7,657 nucleotides of DNA from Gemmatimonadota bacterium (GTDB lineage: Bacteria; Latescibacterota; UBA2968; UBA8231), in assembly GCA_026706505.1 (NCBI GenBank), contig JAPOYQ010000593.1:436-8092 (forward strand). The letters are read 5' to 3'. Numbering within the stretch: the stretch's first letter is position 1; each line of letters begins with the position of its first letter. Below the pieces are notes generated by a model. That model saw nothing but the letters and a program-made list of their open reading frames with translations, had not been told where the DNA came from and made no database searches. A program made the position numbers and the translations under genes. Positions 1-6,341 of the stretch are shown piece by piece.

Positions 1-76
1 AGTGCGACCAATCTTGAGCTAGGGCCGGTAGAGCACCTAAGACGAGGGCGAACAGGGCGGTGCGCGCGATAATCAT
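1..76 (-). CDS. Secreted PQQ-like beta-propeller, copy D (N-terminus only, cut by window edge)
   Basis: This is the beginning of a fourth tandem propeller gene; only 25 codons lie in the window. The reverse strand from 76 reads ATG ATT ATC GCG CGC and encodes a signal peptide beginning MIIARTALFALVLGALPALA, then Q-D-W-S-H. It matches the start of copies B and C (M-S-I-A-R-N-A-L-L) almost residue for residue, including the Ala-X-Ala/Gln cleavage site and the Q-D-W-S that follows. The ATG overlaps the TGA of copy C by four bases (73-76), as at the other array junctions. Its start lies exactly 1238 bp from that of copy C, which itself lies 1238 bp from copy B. The ribosome site is weaker than in its neighbours: GGGGAC stands where they have AAGGAG. 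Whether the gene is intact beyond the edge cannot be seen. Confidence 0.85.
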   Translation of the reverse strand, partial: MIIARTALFALVLGALPALAQDWSH

Positions 77-1314
77 TGGGCTGTCCCCACCACGTCTATG
101 CGGACGATTTCCTTATCGTTGCGGAGGTAAATTCGGCCATCGGCGAGTGAGGGGGTGGTCCAGCATTTGCTGCGGAGGACTTGGGTGTTGGCCTTTTCGA
201 CAAAGCCTTTAGGCGTGGCTTCGGCTATGCCGAGGTTGCCTTGTTCGCCCAACAGGATGAGATGGCCGTCGGCGACGATCAAGGTGCCCTTGCCGTAGCC
301 TCGGGCCTTCCACTTTTCCGCGCCAGTCTCGGCGTCGAGACATTTGAGGATCGAGCCGTCAAAGCCGTAGAGGTGGCCTTGATAGTAGATGGAAGTGGCG
401 AAGTGATTTTCCATCTCTTTGTTGCGCCAGACCTCCTTCACACTATAACCGCGATCTGTAGCGGAGACCTCCACCACACTGGCACCCGTGCCGTAGCCGG
501 AGGAGATAAAGAAGCGATTGGGTGGGATGAAAACCGGGGTAGCGGCGTTGACGTTGTGCCTAGTCGTCCAGGAGTGTTTCCACAGGATCTGGCCGTGTTG
601 TGGCGCGACCGCGATCAGCCCGTTGCCGGTAAAAAACACCGCTTGGTGCGTTTTGCCTATGGTGGCGGTGATAGGAGAGGAGTAGCCCAGCCTGTCACTG
701 CCGGTTTTCCAGGCGATGTCGCCGCTGGTTTTGTCAAAGGCTATCAGCGAATGACCGCCCGTACCGCCGGCTTCGATTAGGACTAGGTCTCCTGCGACTA
801 GGGGCGATGGGCAAAAACCCCAGCGGGGCTTCTTGCTGCCGAATTCGCGCACTAGGTCGTGGCTCCATTTTTGCGAGCCGGTCTGGCTGTCGAGCGCGTA
901 GAGTTTGCCATAGGCGCTAGAGACGTAGACCATCCCGTCGTCCACGGTGGGGGTGGCACGCGGACCGTCGCCGCCCTGCCGTTCCGGGAGATTGTGGTCG
1001 GTGCGGGTGCGCCAAAGCACTTCGCCATTACTGGCGTCGAGGCAGACCGCGTATTCATCCCCGCTGTGGATGTACATCGTATAGATGCGATTGCCGACGA
1101 TGGCTAGACCGGAAAAGCCCTTTCCGCCTTGGACGCGCCAGGATTCTTCAAACGATGGCACGTCGCCGAACAAGCCGGTCTCCGGCGAGATGCCGTTGCG
1201 GTCGGGACCGAGCCATTGCGGCCAGCCTGTCGATTGCCAGCGCGACCAATCCTGGGCCAAGGCTGGAAAGGCGCATAAGACGAGGACTAACAGGGCGTTG
1301 CGTGCGATACTCAT
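73..1314 (-). CDS. Secreted PQQ-like beta-propeller repeat protein, copy C (413 aa)
   Basis: A predicted exported eight-bladed propeller of the PQQ-binding-like (quinoprotein alcohol dehydrogenase-like) fold. Residues 1-20 form a Sec signal peptide (MSIARNALLVLVLCAFPALA, then Q-D-W); the Cys in it lacks a lipobox small residue before it, so a lipoprotein is unlikely. The mature protein opens with the family signature W-P-Q-W-L-G-P-D-R-N-G-I-S (31-43). Blades recur at about 63, 113, 165, 210, 255, 304, 341 and 383, most ending in a D-x-x-T/N-G-x-x-x-W type turn. The frame stays open upstream to 1581, but ATG 1314 is chosen. It starts the signal peptide, overlaps the TGA of copy B as ATGA, and has AAGGAG seven bases upstream, whereas the upstream stretch lies antisense-like inside copy B and is Arg-rich. 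No C-x-x-C-H heme site or Cys-Cys pair is present, so a true PQQ dehydrogenase is unlikely. The ligand is unknown. Confidence 0.9.
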   Translation of the reverse strand: MSIARNALLVLVLCAFPALAQDWSRWQSTGWPQWLGPDRNGISPETGLFGDVPSFEESWRVQGGKGFSGLAIVGNRIYTMYIHSGDEYAVCLDASNGEVLWRTRTDHNLPERQGGDGPRATPTVDDGMVYVSSAYGKLYALDSQTGSQKWSHDLVREFGSKKPRWGFCPSPLVAGDLVLIEAGGTGGHSLIAFDKTSGDIAWKTGSDRLGYSSPITATIGKTHQAVFFTGNGLIAVAPQHGQILWKHSWTTRHNVNAATPVFIPPNRFFISSGYGTGASVVEVSATDRGYSVKEVWRNKEMENHFATSIYYQGHLYGFDGSILKCLDAETGAEKWKARGYGKGTLIVADGHLILLGEQGNLGIAEATPKGFVEKANTQVLRSKCWTTPSLADGRIYLRNDKEIVRIDVVGTAQ

Positions 1315-1371
1315 TGGGTCGCTCCTTGCACGTTGAGGCAGACGATCTCGCTTTCGTCGCGCATATAGAGG
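1304..1371 (-). repeat. 68-bp perfect direct repeat at array junction (unit 1)
   Basis: These 68 bases are identical to 2542-2609, at an offset of 1238 bp. The block covers the last 20 codons of the upstream gene (plus its stop), the internal ribosome site, the ATGA overlap and the first codons of the next gene. Outside it the copies differ at 1303 versus 2541 and at 1372 versus 2610. Confidence 0.9.
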
Positions 1372-2552
1372 CGGCCATTGGCCAGCGAAGGGGCCGTCCA
1401 GCAGCGGCTGTTGAAGGCGGGGTAGCTGGCCTTTTCGACGAAGCCCTCGGGCGTGGCTTCGGCTATGCCGAGATTGCCTTGTTCGCCCAATAGGATAAGG
1501 TGGCCGTCGGCGACGATCAGGGTGCCCTTGGCGTAGCCTCGGGTCTTCCACTTTTCTTCGCCGTTGCTGGCGTCGAGGCATTTGAGGATCGAGCTGTCGA
1601 AACCGTAGAGGTGGCCTTGGTAGTGGATGGAGGTAGCGAAGTGGTTTTTCATCTTTTTGTTGCGCCAGACCTCCGCCACCGCATAGCCGCGGTCTGTGGG
1701 GGAGATCTCTACCACGGAGCCACCCGTGCCGTAGTCGGAGGAGATAAAGAAGCGGTTAGGCGGGATGAAAACCGGGGTAGCGATGTTGATGTCGTGGCTG
1801 GTCTTCCAGGGGTGTCTCCACAGCACCCGGCCGTGTCGCGGCGCGACCGAGATCAGCCCGTAGCCAGTGAAAAATACCGCTTGGCGCGTTTGGCCGATGG
1901 TGGTGGTGATGGGAGAGGAGTATCCCGTCTTGTCGCTGCCAGTGGCCCAGACGACCTCGCCGCTAGTTTTATCAAAGGCCATCAGCGAATGGCCACGCTT
2001 GCCACCAGCCTCAATCAAGACGAGGTCTCCCTCGACTAGTGGCGACGCGCAAAAACCCCAGTTAGGTTTCTTGATGCCGAATTCGCTGACTAGGTCGTGG
2101 CTCCATTGTTGGGTGCCGGTCTGGCTATCGAGAGCGTGGAGTTTGCCGTAGGCGCTGAAGACATAGACCATCCCGTCGTCAACAGTAGGCGTAGCGCGCG
2201 GACCGTCGCCGCCCTGTCGTTCCTCTAACATCCTATCGGTGCGGGTGCGCCATATCACTTCGCCGTTGCTGGCGTCGAGGCAGACCGCGTATTCATCGCC
2301 GCTGTGGATGTACATCGTATAGATGCGATTGCCGACGATGGACAGGCCGGAAAAGCCCTTTCCGCCTTGGACGCGCCAAGATTCTTCAAACGACGGCTTG
2401 TCGCCGAATAGGCCGGTCTCCGGCGAGATACCGTTGCGATCGGGGCCGAGCCATTGCGGCCAGCCTGCGCCTTGCCAGCGCGACCAATCTTGGGCCACGG
2501 CTGGCAAGGCGCACAAGACGAGAGTTAACAGGGCATTGCGCGCGATACTCAT
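1311..2552 (-). CDS. Secreted PQQ-like beta-propeller repeat protein, copy B (413 aa, mosaic)
   Basis: An exported eight-bladed PQQ-like propeller of the same length as copy C. The signal peptide is residues 1-20, cleaved at A-V-A before Q-D-W. The W-P-Q-W-L-G-P signature is at 31-37, the conserved Q-G-G-D-G-P-R-A-T-P-T-V-D segment at 113-125 and G-E-Q-G-N-L-G-I-A-E-A-T-P at 356-368. ATG 2552 overlaps the TGA of copy A as ATGA, with AAGGAG seven bases upstream. The protein is a patchwork. Its first ~110 residues differ from copy C at only about ten positions. Its last ~98 residues differ from copy A at about ten positions, with only three in the last ~50, where copy C diverges strongly. This suggests gene conversion or unequal crossing over within the array. 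No heme motif or catalytic signature is visible. A structural or binding role outside the cytoplasm is inferred and the ligand is unknown. Confidence 0.9.
   Translation of the reverse strand: MSIARNALLTLVLCALPAVAQDWSRWQGAGWPQWLGPDRNGISPETGLFGDKPSFEESWRVQGGKGFSGLSIVGNRIYTMYIHSGDEYAVCLDASNGEVIWRTRTDRMLEERQGGDGPRATPTVDDGMVYVFSAYGKLHALDSQTGTQQWSHDLVSEFGIKKPNWGFCASPLVEGDLVLIEAGGKRGHSLMAFDKTSGEVVWATGSDKTGYSSPITTTIGQTRQAVFFTGYGLISVAPRHGRVLWRHPWKTSHDINIATPVFIPPNRFFISSDYGTGGSVVEISPTDRGYAVAEVWRNKKMKNHFATSIHYQGHLYGFDSSILKCLDASNGEEKWKTRGYAKGTLIVADGHLILLGEQGNLGIAEATPEGFVEKASYPAFNSRCWTAPSLANGRLYMRDESEIVCLNVQGATQ
1322..1327 (-). promoter_or_regulatory. Ribosome binding site of copy C, inside the end of copy B
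   Basis: AAGGAG on the minus strand lies seven bases before ATG 1314. It falls within the last sense codons of copy B (V-Q-G-A-T-Q-stop). With the ATGA overlap this is a classic translational-coupling arrangement, and it decides the start of copy C. Confidence 0.75.
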
Positions 2553-2609
2553 TGGGTCGCTCCTTGCACGTTGAGGCAGACGATCTCGCTTTCGTCGCGC
2601 ATATAGAGG
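2542..2609 (-). repeat. 68-bp perfect direct repeat at array junction (unit 2)
   Basis: This is the partner of 1304-1371, identical over its whole length. It spans the end of copy A, the ATGA overlap and the first codons of copy B. High but imperfect identity continues for roughly 300 bp into the 3' ends of copies A and B. Confidence 0.9.
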
Positions 2610-3796
2610 TGGCCATTAGCCAGCGAAGGAACTGTCCAGCAGCGGCTGTCGAAAGCAGGGTAGCTAGCCTTTTCGACAAAGCCTTCAGGCGTGGCTTCGG
2701 CTATGCCGAGATTGCCTTGTTCGCCCAAGATGATGAGGTGGCCGTCGGCGATGAGCAGGGTGCCCTTGGCGTAGCCTCGGGTCTTCCACTTTTCTTCGCC
2801 GGTCGCGGCGTCGAGGCACTTGAGGATTGAGCCGCCAAAGCCGTAGAGATGGTTCTCGTAGAGGACCGAGGTGCCGAACTCGTTTTCCATCTTTTTGTTT
2901 TGCCAGACCTGCTCGACGGCGAGGCTGTCGCCGTTGCCCTTGATTTGCAAGACCGTGCCGCCGTTGCTGTTGACGGTGGAGATAAAAATTCGGTCGGGCG
3001 CGATGAAAACGGGCGTCGCCGCGCTGACGTCGTAGCGGGTTTTCCAAGGGTAGCGCCAGTAAACGCGACCGTCTTCCGGCGCTAGGCCGGTAAGCGAATA
3101 AGCCGTGAAATAGGCGAGTTGGCGGGTGCCGGCCGCGGTGAAGGCGATGGGCGATGAATAGCTCATCTTTTCGTTAAGAGCGGTCCAAACGGTAGCGCCA
3201 GTGGCCTTGTCGAGGGCTACGGCGGTGACCGGGGTTGTGCGGTCGATGGCCATGTCGACGACGAAGTTGCCGTCGTGGCCGCCGGCTTCGACTAGGAGCA
3301 GGTCGCCTTCGACTAATGGGGAGGTACTAAACCCCCACCTAGGCACTTGGCTGCTGAACTCGGAGACTAAGTCCTTTTCCCAGATCGGCGTGCCAGTCGC
3401 GGCTGCGAGCGCAAAGAGCTTGCCGGTGGCACCGAGTACATAGACGATCTCACCATCGACGGTGGGCGTCGAGCGCGGGCCGTCGCCGCCTTGGGTTTCC
3501 TTGTAGTAAGGACCGGTGCGGTGACGCCAGATTTCCACGCCGGTTTCGGCGTCGAGACAGATGGCGAACTCGTCGTCCCCTTGGGCGAACATGGTGAAGA
3601 CCCGGCCGTCGGCGATGGAGATGCCGGAGAAGCCATTGCCGAGCGGGACGCGCCACGCTTCGGCAAAAGGTTGCTCAGCGGTGAAGAGGCCGGTTTCGCT
3701 GGAGATGCCGTTGCGCTGGGGGCCCAGCCACTGGGGCCAGTCGGCCGCCTGTGCGGTGGCGGTCAGGAACAATAGAAGTGAGATCGCGGTTTTCAA
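2549..3796 (-). CDS. Secreted PQQ-like beta-propeller repeat protein, copy A (415 aa, TTG start)
   Basis: This is the first and most divergent member of the array. The signal peptide is MKTAISLLLFLTATAQA, cleaved at A-Q-A before A-D-W. The W-P-Q-W-L-G-P-Q-R-N-G signature follows at once (20-30), without the extra ~9 residues (Q-D-W-S-R-W-Q-G) found in B and C. Eight propeller blades fill the rest. An insertion of about 16 residues in blade 3 (~174-189, containing D-M-A-I-D-R-T-T-P) is absent from B and C. The start is TTG at 3796, five bases after a consensus AGGAGG. It is 13 bases past the TGA of the radical SAM gene and gives a good signal peptide. From about residue 312 to the end the protein becomes nearly identical to copy B, while the first 300 residues are far less alike. 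No heme-binding motif or vicinal Cys pair is seen, so the ligand and any activity are unknown. Confidence 0.9.
   Translation of the reverse strand: MKTAISLLLFLTATAQAADWPQWLGPQRNGISSETGLFTAEQPFAEAWRVPLGNGFSGISIADGRVFTMFAQGDDEFAICLDAETGVEIWRHRTGPYYKETQGGDGPRSTPTVDGEIVYVLGATGKLFALAAATGTPIWEKDLVSEFSSQVPRWGFSTSPLVEGDLLLVEAGGHDGNFVVDMAIDRTTPVTAVALDKATGATVWTALNEKMSYSSPIAFTAAGTRQLAYFTAYSLTGLAPEDGRVYWRYPWKTRYDVSAATPVFIAPDRIFISTVNSNGGTVLQIKGNGDSLAVEQVWQNKKMENEFGTSVLYENHLYGFGGSILKCLDAATGEEKWKTRGYAKGTLLIADGHLIILGEQGNLGIAEATPEGFVEKASYPAFDSRCWTVPSLANGHLYMRDESEIVCLNVQGATQ
2560..2565 (-). promoter_or_regulatory. Ribosome binding site of copy B, inside the end of copy A
   Basis: AAGGAG on the minus strand lies seven bases before ATG 2552, within the final codons of copy A. 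It is identical in sequence and placement to the site before copy C, so copies B and C share one coupled initiation signal. Confidence 0.75.
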
Positions 3797-3801
3797 TGCT
3801 A

Positions 3802-3807
3802 CCTCCT
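3802..3807 (-). promoter_or_regulatory. Consensus ribosome binding site deciding the TTG start of copy A
   Basis: AGGAGG on the minus strand sits five bases before TTG 3796, in the 13-base gap after the radical SAM stop codon. It is the strongest ribosome site in the operon and supports TTG as the start. It may reset translation for the propeller array independently of the gene upstream. Confidence 0.8.
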
Positions 3808-3809
3808 AC

Positions 3810-5147
3810 TCAGGTATAGCGTGCGTTGCGGTATTGGGTTTGGTAAAAGTCGGGCAGGAGCTGATCGACGCGCATGAGGCCCTCGTCGGTCAAGGTGATC
3901 GAGTTCGCGTCGAATTGGAGCATGCCCTCGTCGCGCAGGCCGCTGAGTGCAGCGGCGAAGTGGGCGACGATATCGACTCCGAATTTGGTGCGAAAATACG
4001 CGGTGTCCAGTGCGCCTAATTTGAGTTGGAGGATTACCTCGCGGGTGAGTTGTTCTTCGCGGTTGGTGGCAAAGGCGCGGTGGATGGGGAGGTCGCCCCG
4101 GTCAATGGCACCGAGGTACTCGTCCCAATTCGGCGCATTCTGATAGTGGACGCCGCTCAGGTGCGAGAAGGAGGCGACGCCGGTGCCGATCATGTCTTGG
4201 CCGGTCCACACGGCGTCGCGGTACACGAAGCGGGCATCGGGCGTTTTCTTCATGGTGTAGGCGCTCGAACGCACGTATCCAGCGGCGGATAGTTGCTCGA
4301 AGGCATAGGCGTGCCAGGCGCGCTTGGTCTTCCAGTCGGCCAAGGCCAGCGGCTCGCCGTCGCCAGCGAGCAGGTCCTTGGAGTAGACCGTGTTGTAGGG
4401 CAGTTCCATCTGATAGACGGTAACGCTGTCGGGGTCGAGTTCGATGGTCTTTTGCACGGTCTGACGCCAGTTCGGCCAGGTCTCGCCGACCATGCCGGCG
4501 ATCAGATCGACGTTGACCTGATCGAAGTTGAGCGCGTGGATCCAGGGCATGGCTTGGTAGATTTCCTTGCTGACGTGGGCGCGGCCGTTGTGATGCAGAA
4601 TCTCGTCGTCGAGGTTTTCTATTCCCAGGCTGAGGCGGGTGACGCCGATGTCGCGGATGGCTTCTAATTTGGCTTGGGTCAGGGTACCAGGCTCGCACTC
4701 AAAGGCGATTTCGTCGGCGTGATCCCAGGGCATGGCGTCTTTGAGGCGCTGGACTAAGGAGCGCAGGTGGCGCGAACTGATGTAAGAGGGGGTGCCGCCG
4801 CCGAAGTAGATAAAGTGCAGTGGCCTGTCTTTGATCGCTGGCTGTTGGGCGTAGTGTTCCACCTCGCGGGCGAGGGCGTCTAAGTAGGTCTGGATTTGCT
4901 GGCTGTTTTTGTCCGTGTAAACGCGGAAGTAGCAGAACTTGCAGCGCTTGCGGCAGAAGGGGATGTGGAGGTAGAGGCCGAGCTTGGTGTCAAGGTGAGG
5001 CGGGTCGGCGAGTGCGCGATGTGCCTGTGGGACATCCTCCTCGCTCCAAAATGAATAGGCCGGATAGTTGGAGACAAAGACGCTGCCGACCTCGGTTTCA
5101 GTGCGGTCGGCGCGGGTGGTTGCTGGGTCGCTGCCGAGTGAACTCAT
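3810..5147 (-). CDS. HemN/HemW-superfamily radical SAM protein (coproporphyrinogen III oxidase-like, 445 aa)
   Basis: A cytoplasmic radical SAM enzyme; no signal peptide is present. The core begins L-Y-L-H-I-P-F-C-R-K-R-C-K-F-C-Y-F. Its CX3CX2C cysteines (65, 69, 72) would bind the [4Fe-4S] cluster that cleaves S-adenosylmethionine. Further family motifs are F-G-G-G-T-P-S (115-121), E-C-E-P-G-T-L (150-156), R-L-S-L-G-I-E-N-L-D-D-E-I-L (171-184) and V-D-L-I-A-G-M-V-G-E-T (213-223). The end (~360-445) looks like a HemN C-terminal domain, with L-T-D-E-G and L-L-P-D-F-Y. The fourth cysteine of authentic HemN (CX3CX2CXC) is absent: Tyr-Phe follows the third. A ~57-residue N-terminal extension (with F-V-S-N-Y-P-A-Y-S-F-W) precedes the core. 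ATG 5147 is preferred over TTG 5171 because it overlaps the upstream TGA as ATGA. Heme chaperone, heme degradation, methyl transfer and other roles occur in this superfamily, so the substrate is open. Confidence 0.85.
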   Translation of the reverse strand: MSSLGSDPATTRADRTETEVGSVFVSNYPAYSFWSEEDVPQAHRALADPPHLDTKLGLYLHIPFCRKRCKFCYFRVYTDKNSQQIQTYLDALAREVEHYAQQPAIKDRPLHFIYFGGGTPSYISSRHLRSLVQRLKDAMPWDHADEIAFECEPGTLTQAKLEAIRDIGVTRLSLGIENLDDEILHHNGRAHVSKEIYQAMPWIHALNFDQVNVDLIAGMVGETWPNWRQTVQKTIELDPDSVTVYQMELPYNTVYSKDLLAGDGEPLALADWKTKRAWHAYAFEQLSAAGYVRSSAYTMKKTPDARFVYRDAVWTGQDMIGTGVASFSHLSGVHYQNAPNWDEYLGAIDRGDLPIHRAFATNREEQLTREVILQLKLGALDTAYFRTKFGVDIVAHFAAALSGLRDEGMLQFDANSITLTDEGLMRVDQLLPDFYQTQYRNARYT

Positions 5148-6232
5148 GGTTTGATTTCTTTCCCAAAACAATACAGCACGCCGTCGGTGGCACCGATGAT
5201 GAGCCGACCGGCGGCGATGGCCGGCGAAGCCGCGATGGCCGCGCCTGTTTCAAAGCGCCAGACTTCCGCGCCCGATGCGAGCGCGAGGGCGATGAGCGCA
5301 CGGGCACCTACGTAAATATAATCACCGACGATGACCGGTGATGAATCCACCCGCGCTCCCGCGGCAAAGGTCCACAAGGGTTGGCCAGTTTGCAGGTCGA
5401 GGGCGTGTACGAGTTTGTCCCGGCCGCCGATGACGATTGCTTGGTCGGTGACGGCTGGCGACGAGTAAAACGGGAATTTCCGCACCGCGTGGGCGTAGCG
5501 CCAGCGGATTGCTCCTGTGTCTAGATCGATGCCGATTACTTCGTTGCCAAAAGTGCCTAGGTACGCGCGTCCTGCGTGGATGGCGGCGCTAGAAGCCACG
5601 TACCCGCCTAGCGCGAGCTGCTGGTGCTGCGTGCCGTCGGTGACATTCAAAAGACGCAAGTATCCGTCGCAACCGGCCACGGCGACGCGGTTTTCATACA
5701 ACGTCGGCGTACTGTGAATATATCCCTCTGTGGCGATTTTCCAAATCAGGGTCCCGGCGGTTGCGTCGAGGCAGTACAGGTGCTGGTCGTAGCTGCCGAA
5801 GTAGAGTTGGCCGTCGGTGTAGTTGGCTGAGGAGATGATGCCGGCGTCGGCGGCGAAAGTCCAGCGGCGCTGACCGCTCTGGATGGCGACGGCGTGGAAG
5901 GTGCCGGCTTCGTCGCCGAAGTACAGGGTGCTGTCGGCGATGGTGGGGGAGGACTTGATTTCGCCGTCGGCTTGGTATTGCCATACTAGCGCGCCGGTGC
6001 GCAAGTCGAGTGCATAGAACTGGCCGTCGAGTGAGCCGACGTACACGGTGCCTTCGTGGATGGCGGCGGTGGATTCGATGGCGTCTTGGGTGGGGTAGCC
6101 CCACAGTAGCGTTAGGGGCGGGGCGAGGTTGGAGGTGGCGACGCCGGTGAGTTGGGGATTGCCGCGGAAGGTGTTCCAGGTGTCGGCGACGGCGGTGGTG
6201 ACTAGGAGTAAGGTTAAGAAGTAGAGTGGCAT
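5144..6232 (-). CDS. Secreted eight-bladed PQQ-like/BamB-like beta-propeller (362 aa)
   Basis: First gene of the operon. A short Sec signal peptide, MPLYFLTLLLVTTAVA, precedes D-T-W-N-T-F-R-G-N-P-Q-L-T-G, a typical opening of PQQ-repeat proteins. The rest is a very regular propeller. Repeats begin at residues 51, 91, 131, 171 and 211 with an exact 40-residue period, then near 254, 294 and 332. Each has an S-S/T-P-T/A-I start, a central L-Y-F/V-G-S/D strand, A-L-D-L-x-T-G, and a closing Trp. The last partial repeat and the N-terminus would together close blade eight. Blade 4 (171-210) lacks the closing Trp (D-G-T-Q-H-Q-Q). An in-frame TAA lies 16 bases upstream of ATG 6232, so no longer start exists; no Shine-Dalgarno is evident. 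It is more canonical than, and clearly distinct from, copies A-D. A BamB-like scaffold role is possible, but there is no lipobox Cys and no outer-membrane assembly gene nearby. Confidence 0.88.
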   Translation of the reverse strand: MPLYFLTLLLVTTAVADTWNTFRGNPQLTGVATSNLAPPLTLLWGYPTQDAIESTAAIHEGTVYVGSLDGQFYALDLRTGALVWQYQADGEIKSSPTIADSTLYFGDEAGTFHAVAIQSGQRRWTFAADAGIISSANYTDGQLYFGSYDQHLYCLDATAGTLIWKIATEGYIHSTPTLYENRVAVAGCDGYLRLLNVTDGTQHQQLALGGYVASSAAIHAGRAYLGTFGNEVIGIDLDTGAIRWRYAHAVRKFPFYSSPAVTDQAIVIGGRDKLVHALDLQTGQPLWTFAAGARVDSSPVIVGDYIYVGARALIALALASGAEVWRFETGAAIAASPAIAAGRLIIGATDGVLYCFGKEIKP

Positions 6233-6249
6233 ATTCTGTTGGTTGAGGG

Positions 6250-6278
6250 ATTATGGACGAAAGTAAAGAAGAGGGCAA
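6250..6278 (-). promoter_or_regulatory. Sigma70-like promoter of the propeller/radical SAM operon
   Basis: On the minus strand a -35 box TTGCCC (6278-6273, four of six consensus bases) and a -10 box CATAAT (6255-6250, five of six) are separated by exactly 17 bases. Transcription should start near 6243, about 11 bases before ATG 6232. That leaves almost no leader and agrees with the lack of a ribosome site there. This is prediction by consensus only. Confidence 0.55.
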
Positions 6279-6309
6279 AAGATTGCTAATTTGATGAAAG
6301 ACGCCAGCC

Positions 6310-6341
6310 TTGACCGAGTGTGTAGTAAGTATGTGTATATA
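6310..6341 (+). promoter_or_regulatory. Possible promoter of the ABC transporter gene
   Basis: A good -35 box, TTGACC (6310-6315, five of six), is followed by TATATA (6336-6341, four of six). The 20-base spacing is longer than the usual 16-18, so the match is only moderate. It would give a leader of about 35 bases ending in the ribosome site at 6371-6378. Confidence 0.3.

Noticed and set aside
1315..1581. 89-codon upstream extension of the copy C frame inside copy B
   Set aside because: It is Arg/Pro/Gln-rich out-of-frame reading of copy B. The signal peptide, ribosome site and ATGA overlap all place the start at 1314.
181..2039. Long plus-strand open frames opposite the propellers (for example 181-780 and 1500-2039)
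   Set aside because: They recur at the same place in each paralogue because they mirror the coding strand's codon bias. They encode no recognisable domain and lack ribosome sites.
1..2609. Repeats as a CRISPR array or insertion sequence
   Set aside because: The repeated unit is a whole coding gene of 1238 bp with no short repeat-spacer pattern, terminal inverted repeats or transposase.
73..3796. True PQQ-dependent (quinohemoprotein) alcohol dehydrogenases
   Set aside because: No C-x-x-C-H heme site, no adjacent Cys-Cys pair, and only ~390 mature residues against the ~550-600 of catalytic quinoproteins. Only the propeller fold is supported.
3810..5147. Assigning hemN or hemW and a heme-synthesis role
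   Set aside because: The fourth HemN cysteine is missing, the N-terminus is extended, and no heme-pathway gene is nearby. Superfamily membership alone does not fix the reaction.
5148..5171. TTG start adding eight residues to the radical SAM protein
   Set aside because: ATG 5147 forms the ATGA overlap with the upstream stop, as elsewhere in the operon. The TTG has no good ribosome site.
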